The position numbers were made by a program, and so were the translations under genes. A stretch of DNA of 64,000 bases from Anniella stebbinsi (lineage: Eukaryota > Chordata > Lepidosauria > Squamata > Anniellidae). The stretch's first letter is position 1. Each line of letters starts with the position of its first letter. Positions 21,501-33,500 of the stretch are shown here, piece after piece. Location of the stretch: contig JARDYH010000002.1 in the NCBI GenBank assembly GCA_029215795.1, positions 61,667,001-61,731,000 on the forward strand, given 5' to 3'. The notes beneath the pieces are model-generated. The model saw nothing but the letters and a program-made list of their open reading frames with translations, was not told where the DNA came from and searched no databases.

Positions 21501-24500
21501 AATGTTGCAGGAAAAACATTTTCTGCCTAAAATATTCCCCTAAAGTTTGGGAATTTAATGTAGGGTAAATGTCTAGCATAAGTGATATCTGTTGCTGTTT
21601 TCCAGAACATTTTATATGTTTTAGTGGCTTATATTCATTATAAATGCTGCTTTTAGAAATAGTCTTATTTAGTTGAGAATTGAATAAAGCAAGCTCTGTC
21701 TCCGTTTTAAAGGGATAATCCACATTCATTGGTGCAAATTCGTAGCAATGGGTCATTGCTGATAAATAACAGCAATGTAAAGATGCTCTTTGTCTACCAT
21801 GAAACGTACTCACCTTGGGGGCTAATAAATTAATTCTGTAGGGTCTATCCAGGTTAATAATGATGTTCAAGCAATGTCTGGATTTTGCGGGAAGAGCTGA
21901 CTAAATGGTAAATAGTTTAGCCCACCCCACATCTGGTTTTTTTTTTCATCTGAGACTCAAAAATGCGATAGTAAATCTTTATAGCCCGTAAGAGTATAAA
22001 ATATTTAAAAGTGTGATAAAAGTGTTTTCAAAAGTGTGACTCTTGTTTGAAGCATGCTATGTTTGACTAAGAAGCAGGAATGCTAAACTGTTAAGATAGC
22101 AAAGCCTGATCTTCAGTAATTCACCTGGGATCTGCAAAGAGAATCTATTGCATTAACCACACATATGTTGTGCAGATACCTTAGACTTTCAGAATTCTCT
22201 ATGGTTGTCTGTGTTCTGTTTGCCACGTTTGCAGTTTCCCCATAATGGAATGATTGAGTTACTATTAAACTTTGACCCCTTGCATTTTTTTCTCCCACAG
22301 GTATTCGTAGAAACGTTAGACAAGTGTTTTGAGAATGTCTGTGAATTGGATTTAATTTTCCATGTAGACAAGGTACTGTGGTGAGCTGCTGTAACATGAA
22401 TTCAAAATATTTTTCTGACAAGAAACATTTGTTCTTGTATCTTTCAGATGGTGAACAGTCCTACATTTGTTTAAATGCCATCACTTTAGATCTGCTAGTC
22501 ATTTTTTTCATTGAATAAATATGACCTGCAGCTTGAAGAGTAAAATTCACATCAGTTTTTCAAGACTTACCTGTGGTATTTGTAAATAATTGAAAAGTCA
22601 AAACTCCTGATCTTAATTTACTGAATAAGGCTGCAATCCTGTGCATTCTTTCCTTGAAGTAAGCCTTGGACACTGTGGGACTTTTGAGTAAACATGCAGA
22701 TATTTGTGCTGAAATGAAAAACTTCCTGACTATTCTTGCATATAACCTGATATTTGGAATCGTAGGTTACTTCAGTGTCTTCATATCTGGTGTAGTTCAT
22801 CCTAGTGTACTGGCTACAGGGAAGGGAATTTTTAAAAACAATTCCAAACAAAATCAGTGTTTCTAAAAATTTAGTTTCTGGGGTGTTTATATCATCCTTT
22901 CTGCTTTGCAAATGGTCCAAATAATGCAAGTGCGTGAATAGAAGAAAGGTTAGGCAGTAGAAACAGGATACCTAGGTAAATGATGTGGAAAGAAAAGTTA
23001 AAAGCACCTGCTCCTGCAGTTGTAGAACAGCTTGATGGATGTTCAGAGCTGCTTAATTCTTCTATTCAAGAATTGTACAACAAGCCAGACATTTTTGTAA
23101 AGAACAAAAAGTTGACTTTAATGGTTGTCAGAATTTCTTCCACATGAGCATGGCTTTGTTAAGTGTCAGTCCTGCAAGTTTATAATAGTTTGTGGTGGAT
23201 TGGCAGTTGGTTAAAAGAAACTAGAAAAAATGTTCTTGAAGGCCTTATTTGAACTTGTTCCCTTGCATGTGCATTTTCCTCCTCCTCTTCACTGTTATGC
23301 ATCTCTGATGGTTCCTCTGAGACTACTATAATTTCTTCCAAGAATGCAGGCTTTGACTGGAATGTTTATGAAGACCAACAAGTTTTCCCCTCAATTTTCC
23401 TAAGGGAAGTCTTGTTCCTTTTAACAATTACTAATAGGCTCGCACATCTGGATTTGGAGAAGAGGAGGAGAAGGAAAAAATAAGGAAAGACTTTTACCCT
23501 TGCAATGTTTAAGAGAACTTTTTGAAATATGAACTCTTCTGCCCTCAACCTGGAATACTTTTAGTCATGAGATTTCTGTGCCTTCTAGGCTAAGCTTCCT
23601 TTCTTCCATGGCTCATGCCTTCACTATTCTGTTGGTTTCTACAGATCTGTGTCTTGCCAAAGTATTTTGAAATACAAAAAATATTGTTCTTGGGATAAAT
23701 CACATAAACTAAGCACACTTACCCCAATTTGCATAATGTTTGAGCATAGAGCCCTACTCAGAAATTATGGCACAAGAATGCTCTGAGTAACTTGCATACT
23801 GAATTCAAAATGCCATTGCACTTGCATATGTTGTACAATAATGCTCCTAGAAGATATGATAGCTCAAATATTGGTAACTGCAAAGCTATATTTAACTGTA
23901 TACAAACTAAAAACATAAGCCTAGGCCCAAGACATCGTAAGGCTCTTGTATAGAGTTTTGAATGTAATTTCTAATATTTTTTTACTATACAATTTGAGAT
24001 TCATCACCTCATCTTAGTGGAAGTTTTTCAACACAGCAGCTTCTTTAATTGGAGCAAAGTATTTTAAAATACCATGTTTCAGTCTCCATAATGCTACCTT
24101 CCATTGTGCTATGAAATGCTGTCAGAAAAATGTACTCACAGTGTCATGCAAGCTTTGAAGTTTGTACCTCTATACATGAAGAAGTATCCAGTACAGTGTA
24201 AATGCCAATATTTAATTTTGCTGCAACTCTTGCAAACATTGACTAGAATGGATTTTGATTTTTAAAGTCTTCATAAAGTAGGTATGCAGCTTTATTTTGG
24301 ATCTGGCAGTTAAATGTTCAGATTCTACAAATCTGCAGTGATGACTGCATTGTAGTTCAGGTTTGTATTATGAATAACCTGTGCTAGAGCTCCGTATCAA
24401 ATATTTGATGTGTTACTAATTTTATATTGAATTGGCTTAATCCATGTGCCTTTGGTTTATTTTGTGTGTTTGTTTAGGTCCATAATATCCTAGCTGAAAT

Positions 24501-27500
24501 GGTGATGGGTGGAATGGTTTTGGAGACCAATATGAATGAAATTGTCACCCAAATAGATGCTCAAAATAAATTAGAAAAATCAGAGGTAAGACTGAAAAGC
24601 ATTAAAGTAAATTGGAGCATGATCATACAATCTGCATGATCTGAAACTGCCATGTATCTTTCAGTATTGCCTTATATTCAGCTATTTGTATTGCAACAAA
24701 TAAGCATTTAGTATGTGGCATGTTAGAGCCTTTGACTGCTTAAATAGCTGAACGTTCCCTTTTCCTTTTATCAAGCTCACATCTGCCATTGGCATCTATG
24801 TATTAAAACATTTCTGAGCTTCCTTCAGTCAAGCCTTCAGACTCCTACAGGTTGATTTTTCCCTTGGAGAATCTCACCTTGGTGTTAACTTGTTAGGGCA
24901 CCTCAGTGAAGGGCGTACATGTGTTAAACAGAAATTATAGGTGTTAATACAATGAATATCTGCTGTGCAAAAAGTATGAGCAAGAATTGAAGGAAGGGCC
25001 TTGACTAATCCTAAATTTAAAAAAGTTAATTATCTAGCTTAGTACTATAAAACTGGAAAAATTTGGCATGTAGTGTCATGTGACCTAGAATTACTTTTTC
25101 CTTAACAATGTAGGCCTGTATGTCTGGAGGCATGTTAAATTGGTAAACCCCAAACTAAATCCTACTTAGAGTATATCTATTAAAATAAGTGGGATTTCAT
25201 TTCCATGGGTGTACTCTAAGTAGGATTTAGGTTGGATTTTGCCTAATGTCTTTTGAAACAGTGGACATTTGGAAATTGATGTCACATTTTCTTTCCCACA
25301 AATAAGAATGAAATAGGGATATCAAAGCCCTATAATTGACAAAATCATGGTTAAACTAAATGAGATATTAGATGTGTGATCCCATCTGTCTCATTTTTAA
25401 AAACAGCAATGGGGAGAGTAGTTTTAACCCTTTCGCCTATGTTGTTCCCCTCCCATTTGCCTCAGGAGAAATGCTGCAATGAGTGCAAATGATGCCTTTC
25501 CATAGCAAATAGCTTTGATCATGCCTTTAATGTCTTGCCTAGGTTGACTCTTAGGGTTTTTTATATATAGGCAGGTATGATGAACCTTATCTTTGTGCTA
25601 CCTACAAAAGAAAATGAATTTCCAATTAGTATGCCCACAAAACTGATAGGTGAATTTCCTAGCTGTTTTCCTCAACCCTTTCCAATATTGCTTCTAATTC
25701 ACAATTTGGTTGGACATTCACCTCTTTTTGATTATCTAATGAGTTGTACAGCATTGGCTGAGACGCACAGAAATTTGGTAGGACAAGATATGCTGCATGC
25801 CATATGCTAGTGCAAGAATATTAATAAAGATATAATCAAATAAAATTGGAATCAGACTGTAATTGTGTAAAATCTAGTTTCCATGAGTTCAGAAGAATTC
25901 ACCTAAATAAGTTATTTATCCCTTTTTGAATTACAGTGTTTTTTTAAAAAAGCCAAAGGTTTAAATGATTAACCTGTAACTTGAGTTTTGAAAGAATTCT
26001 CTAGAAGGAGACCACTTCAATGAAATGGACCATTGCCTTATCTACTACATTTTTTTGAGTATGTAATAAAAAATTTGACAGATGACTAACAGAAAAGTTT
26101 GTTGGATCATAGTGATGTTAGCTGTACATACTACCATTACCTGTTACAGGTACAAAAGAAAACAGTGAATTTAAGAAGGCAAAGTAATTTCTGAATACAC
26201 TAATGGACCTACTTGATATATTCTTTTGAAGATTGACTTGTTCACACATCAACACCTAATCCCAATAATTGGCTTGATCCAAAGCACCCCTTCTGCTTGC
26301 ATACAGGGTGTGTATTTTGCTGATCCTCTCCCCCAGCTGCAGCACTCCAGGCCTGCCCATGTTGCATATCATTTTGGAGTGCCCTATGACCCTCAGGAAT
26401 GGCTTTTCAGGGGACATGAGGGCTGCAATGGGGATGGGGGGCAGCGAGAAAGCCCTGCTGCATACTCAGAGCACTACATGTGGTTCTTTGGATGCAAGCC
26501 ACTATTCCACCTATTTGTCTTAATCTGGTGTACAAAGACCACTTTCTAGAAGAGGAGCGGAAAAGTATTGGAATTGGCTCTCTGAACCAATACAAAGCTT
26601 TAGGAAATTTGAAAGCAGCATCAGTTTTGCTCAGCTTTTAAGCAGTTGGGCTCCACTACACAGTCTATGTACCCCTTGATGGTTTTGTTAAAAGTGAAAG
26701 AACCTAATCCAGTGTGAGTGGGTCGATCGTTGTCTTAGTAAGAAATCAGATATTTTGTTTTTAAACAAAATAGGTAGTGTTTATCAACTGAATTTGTAGG
26801 ATATGAGGAAGAAGTAGTACCTTCAGCTTCTGGCTTTGCAAGCCATGAGCAACTTTAGTTTTCCATTTCTAATTCGTGTTGTACAGAAGCAGAAATTGAC
26901 AATCACTCCAAAATCTACCTAATAAGGCTTCAGGCGTTTGGTAAGAGGAACTTGAAGGAGAATTTGGGTTGAGGGTTTGTCAGGCACTATCAGTGACATG
27001 GAAGGTGTCCTCTGGAAAAACTGGGATACTTGTGTTGTAGTGTTCAGCTGGGTGTGAATTTGGTCGTTTTAAGTCAGTCCTCATTTTTCCAAACCACCTG
27101 ATCTTTTCTAGTTCTTTCCATTCTTCTCTTTACAGACCTTTATCTTTCAGTCTCCCAGACAGGACAGGTAGATACAGGTATTGCCAATTTTCAGAAAAAA
27201 ATGTGCTTCTATAAAATAAAGGGAAAGCAAAATGATGTCAAAGGCAATAAATAAATTAGGCCAGACTCAAAAATGATGTGTTGATAAACCCATATTAGTC
27301 TTTGTAGCCTACTTTTTGTGCTAGTTTCCCTCATCTTTTATTGCCTGTAGTGTATTTACTAGATCGTCATTAACTTCATATATATATATTTTTATTTTCC
27401 CCTTTCATTAGTGTTCAGCTTTAGAATTTCTATATTTTTAAAATGTAATTGTGTTGTTTGTATCCTCACATTATGAACCAACCTGATTCAGCTGATGTAG

Positions 27501-30500
27501 ACCGCAACTAAACAGTCAGAAGCAGAACACAGGGTAGTGTGGTACCTCTCCCCCATCCCTTTTTGTTCCTTTCTAGAGCATGAATTCTCACCTCTTGGCA
27601 CAACTGTAGTTAAATCTTATGTTAACAATTATGTTAACAGCAGGCTAGGCTATCCAGGGTTTTTACTTAGCCTCGCAAAGAAATTTCCAGACTCATTTCA
27701 GACCCCAGATAAATGGAAATCCTGGTTATTCTAAACTGCAGTTTACATCATTGTTGATACATTTAAAATTGGGGCAGTCTTAGGGAATTCCTGTTCCCAA
27801 GGGGTTAGAGAGTGGTAAATCTTCATTCCAGAAACCATGTCCAACTGCTTAATGTTTGCACAGGGTTGAGCAAGAATGCCGGAACACAAATGACAGACAA
27901 GTTAAGTTTTTCAGAATAAGATTTATTGGCTTAAACCTGAATCTAATAGCACTCTTGTGCAAATGAAGAGTACCTCTGTTCATGCAAGGAGAAAGCATCT
28001 TGGATTTCTGCCAGTTCTGTCAGCCCCACCTGCAGCTGCAGCTTCTCTCACTGCATTGAACAAACACTGTTCCAGAGGGTCCCTAACTTCAGGAATGGCT
28101 TTTAGGGATTTGGATTGACTTGCAGGAGGCAGGAAAACCCCATTCCATGGGCAGAATTCCATGACCGGAATGTTAGATACAAGCCTAATGTTTTAGCAAG
28201 ATGCTCCATGGCACAATTTTTTCATTCTTAGAATCATAGAATAGTAGAGTTGGGATGCAGCAGTTACGCCAGTGAGCTCTTACTAGATGAAGGCTTCAAA
28301 ATTAACTGCTTGCATATTTTCAAAAAGATGTCAAAATGGGGATTAGAAGTGTGCTTTTTAAAAATGCAGCTGACATCTAAGAAACCAAAATCTACTTCCA
28401 AGATTCACACTGCATTGTGGATGGATATGCGAAATAAACAACAGTTGTATTCAACTATAGTATCTAATTTAGTGCTACTAAATTTACAGTGCCTGTCTAT
28501 CAGTTCTCTTTTATTGAAAGCCTTCCCACTTCTTTCTGTGCTGGCATATAAATGCTGCAAAATAAAACATTTAAAATACTTCGATGGAGCAATCCTGTGG
28601 CCCCTAAGCAGTGTCTGAGGGGCCATAAGATAGTTCAGTTTCCCTGATCTGAGGTCGGAGACAGAATTCCGACCTCAGAGCAGGGAATCAGAGTGACACC
28701 TACCCTCCCCCAACCCCTTGCATCCAGCACGGAAAGAACTGTGCCAGCTGCCTTCTGAGATCGGGAAAACGACCTTGGATAGTTGGAAACGGAGTTTCGG
28801 TGTACAGGGAAGGGAGGAGACCAGAAATATGAGCTATCCTTATGCCTCTCCAGCCTTCTTCCCTCCCCCTCCAAAACACTCCATCTAGAAGGGCAAAATA
28901 GCCCATCTAGCAAAAAATGCAGGTTGTGAGGATGGGGAGACAAAGACTGCCTCTGCCGCTCTCCCACTCTGCATAGGATGACCATAAACCTCCAAGTTTG
29001 GGGGCTTAGGATCATCAAGGGCACAACCCATAGGATTGCATCCCTAAATTACCTCTGGATGCACATTTTGAGAATTAACATTTTAGAAGATACTGCAAGC
29101 AATGAAAATACGCAAAAATTAAAAACAAGCAACAGTAGGGCTCAGTGAATTGGAATATCTTGAGTTGAAAAGGAAATCAGCCCACAGGAAGCTTAAAATG
29201 GAAGATTCAGTAGCCGCCTAGGGTTCACTATGGCTGTTTAATATGCCTGGGAAGACATCATAACAATTGCTAGCAAACCAGGACTGCCATGTACAGAACA
29301 GCTTGGAAAATAAGAGAAGTAGCATTTATAGTTCAATATATGCTAAATGTCAGGTGAAGTAACAAGTAAAATCCTATGTTAATTGTATCACTATCTTTGA
29401 AAGAAAATTTAAGTAATTTGTTCAAATTGCACTGCATTCTAATAGATGAAATTTTCTAGAACTAAATTTTCAGTAATTTTAAAATATCATAGAATTGTAA
29501 ATGTGTCCTCAGCTAATTAAACGGGGTGTGGGGAAGGGATCTCTTAGAGTAATTATATTTGACAGTATTCAGGATCAGCCTAAAAAAACCAGAGCAGAAT
29601 TTTAAATCCTTAGTGTTAGTATAACTTAGATCATAAGCAATCCAATCAGTATATTTCTTACTCTTTGCCTATTTCCCCAAACTACTTTTTTCAGCGATGT
29701 AAAAAAGGGACTTTAATTTCTGTTTATTTTTCTTTTTATGTAGCTTTGCTCTATTTTACTTTTTGCTTGTATATGTTCTGTTTTTATTTTTGGGTCTGGC
29801 AACTTTAAGAAGATAATAAACAAAAAAAATTAAAAATCATGCCCATCCATTATTATCGCTGTGATCAAGTGCTTGAAATTTCCGAGAGTATGTCTAAGTC
29901 TTCTATCTGTTTGGCATTTTGATATACTTGCAGACTTCATTTTGTTTTTTCTCTAATTCTGTTCGTTTATTTAACTTCATGAAAGGAGAACATAACCATT
30001 CTTTTATATTCTGTACTGCATCCTTCCATCCTATTCATAACCCTGCTGCTTTGAATCATACTTGTTCTGGGAAGAAGGGTTGATGCAATACACCAGCAGC
30101 TGTGATAATCCAAGTATCAAACATGTTGGAGTAAATTCCAAGAAAGGTGCATATAAAAGGAACCACCTTTTATAACGTGCACAAGCACTTGGGAGGCTAA
30201 CCTGTCCATTTGCCTTTTAAGAAAGGCTTGGAAGGTAGCTAATACAATTCTATCACTTTGGGAATAATTAAGATTTAATTAGACATCGTAGTCAATGCAC
30301 TTTTTCTGTTAATTAAGCTCATGCAATGTGCTATGTAATAGGAGAAAAACAATGTACAACTTCCATATTACTAAATAGTGACCTGAAAACATACTTAAAA
30401 TATGCCTTGTATTGCTAAATGTCCATTTTTGTTACAACTTTATCACCTCAAACTTTTTAGTGTGTGTTAGTGCTCAGTTTGTAGCCTCAAGCCAGTATCA

Positions 30501-33500
30501 CTGAAGACATATTATGGGTTGGAGAAATGCCCACAGAAGGGTATAGGTGAGAGGTGACATTCCCAGTCCCTTCTCTGCCAGACAGTTGTCTGAGCCCCTT
30601 GAACAGCCTCTTCTGAATATTGAGGGATGCTGTTGAATGGAGTGGGCTGTGGCGCAGGGTCTAAGTGGGAAGGTGTGAGTGTGCCGAAATTCAGTCGGAG
30701 AAGGGGTAGAAAAGTAACCTTCTGTTCACCCCCTTTTGCAGGCATGTCTATATATTTGACCTTATGTCTTTGAGTAACTTTTGAATAAAAGACTGAAATG
30801 TCCAGCAGCTATGTGCTCACTTAAATTGAGATTACAAAGCAGCTGGGGAAATGTGTTGTCTGGTTAATGGTAATTATAACTATATGTAAGTTCATATTGT
30901 ACTTCTAAGACGTTGTGGAAATGCTTAAATATTTTTACTCAGTAGAAATAATCATGATTGACCATCATGATTCAGGTTTAACACTGAAAAATCTCTTTCT
31001 ATTATTGGGGTGAAAAAGACTCACAGTAACCTGCCTTTCAGTTACTTGCAGGTAATTTGAGAAACTTCTGTGATCTGGGTGAATGAATGAAAAGAAATGC
31101 ATATCTGCCACCATAACATGTAATTGGTTCTCTGTATGAATGCTTGGTATTCTAGTTAATATATCCAGGCATTTAGAAGTGTCATTCCAAAACTGTTCAT
31201 TGTGTCTTAGAAGTACTGTGTGACTTTTATTATGTGCTTAAAATTGTGATGTTTATTCAATCAGGAGTCCTGATTTAAAATGGCAGATATCAATTCACCA
31301 AACTACAAATAAGGTCGTTGTATTCTTCTCTTATACTGCTGTATAGATAAATATGTTGTCTATTATGACAGCTTTCCTGAGGGAGCAGCCCAAAATGTAA
31401 ACAAATTTCTTCTAAGGACTTGCCATGGAAGTCATAAAACAGCGACCTTAATAACTGGTGCATAAAGTACTATAATTCCCCAGAATCCTCACAATTGGTG
31501 GTGTAGTGGGTTGTTTTTCCAGGATTAAAAGTTGTGCACATTGGTTTTAAAAGTTTTTTTTATTATTAAAAGTAAGGTAGGGTGAAGGGCCAAGGTTATT
31601 GAAAGTCCACCGAATGGAGCAAAAAAGTGTAACTGCCCTGTTAATCAATGTAAGTTTGAAGGTGTATGTATGTTCCCCTATAGTGTACTGATTTGGAGTC
31701 TATCGCATCAGCACATTTTAACTAGCATGTTGAAAACTGGTGGATATTGAGGCAAAGAATTGAGTTTACACCTCAGAGAAGTTCTCATAACTTTGATATT
31801 GACAGGCCTCCAGTCAAACTACAACAGTTGCACTTCTCTAGTGGCCTGCAGTTCCTTGCTATTGGATGCCAAGGTATCAAATGAGCAAAGGGTATTTCTG
31901 CATCATTCCAGTTCTAATGTATGTCTTGAAACTATCTTCCCCATTTCACCAAGGTGCCTTATGAAACCATATTTTCAGTTATAGCTATTTTGCCAAGAAT
32001 CTGCTGATTCCATGACTTCATCAGCTGCACTATCCAGCCCCACTCTTCCTTTGTGTCTGTAATCTGACTTCACTCCCCACACCCCAAATAAATAGGTCAG
32101 TTTGGAGCCTCATGTTGCTCCATCTACTATTTTTCTTCTGACTTTCATTTGATAGGTTCTTTGTCCCTAATAATTTTGAGAGCCAGAATTACTCTGTGCG
32201 AAGTCTCCCTATTCTTTCAGTCCTAAGGCTATCTGCATTTTTTTCATGTATTAATGTGGAGTTGACATACTCCCTTGAAGTTAAGCATTTGCCCACATTG
32301 GGTAACAATTCCTTTGGGCAGACTTATTGTTCAAGCTGCTGTGTGACATGTGCATGCAGGCCGGCCAGTACACTTCTTATACTTGCCTGGAAGCTTGCCT
32401 TAATACTTTGCTTCACATAATAGTCCACTGCACTTGTTCTTTTAGACATGCAGAAGCTCCTTCTTGTAGCATGAATATCAGTCTTAGTTAGGGCTATCTG
32501 TAACAAAGGGTTACTGGATTTTTCCAGTATAAAAACATAAGACCTGCAAGGTTCACTCTTTGGAGCAGGGGGAATTGTGCACTGAGGTAAGCATCAGAAC
32601 ACCTCTCTTAATTAGCAGTATTTCTAAGTATCCAATGATGCTTTATTTTTATTAGTATTTTTAATCTACCATAAGAAAACATGCTATTTTAAAAATCAGT
32701 AATCTTTTTGCGAAGAAAATTAATTGATATGATAAATATATCCCTTTATCCTAACCAAGTCTGATTGAACACAGACCCCATTGAGTTCAGTGAGTCTTCT
32801 GAGTAAACGTGTTTAGGATTAGGTTGTTATTCTATAATCAAGTTAAGAAAAAAAATGAATTTTCTGCCCATTTCATCTCCTTCCATTAAATTGTTTCTCC
32901 AATGCAACTTTATAATCTTTGTACACACTCCGCTAAGTAAATCTTCACTTTGGGCAAGAGCATTTAGTCATTAAAAGTATCCCTTCAAAAATGCATAAAA
33001 ACCACATTCTACTGTCCAGATTTAAATGAAGATGACAAACAGGAAGAGGGCGCTCCTATCTTATTAACCTTAGCAGGCTCTTTCCAAACACAATTCAGTC
33101 AGTTTTGTTTCAAGTGACGTTTTATGTCCTCGCCTTACATTTTTGCTTGAGTCCATTCTGTAGGGAAGAAAGGCCCTCACTTCCGTAAAGTTGTATGTAC
33201 AAGTAGGAGGTTAGAATTTTGCTTTATATATGGGTTTATTACAAAGCTGTAAAATTGTCCTCATTTTTATTTTCTATTTACAACTGATTTTAAAAGCTCA
33301 TATAGCATTGGTAATATCTATGCTTATTTGGATGATTCTAAATAACTATATCCATGCTGGCTGAGAGATGACTTGTATAGCAGGTCTGTGATAGTAATTA
33401 ACATGCAGCCGAAAGCTATACATATTTACTATAGAGTAATACTATGCATATTTACCCTACTGAGTTCAATGTGATTCACTCCTAAATAGGTATGCATGGG

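Noticed and set aside
21364..21870. 168-codon minus-strand frame in AP3S1 intron 3
   Set aside because: No recognisable domain and no supporting signals; likely chance.
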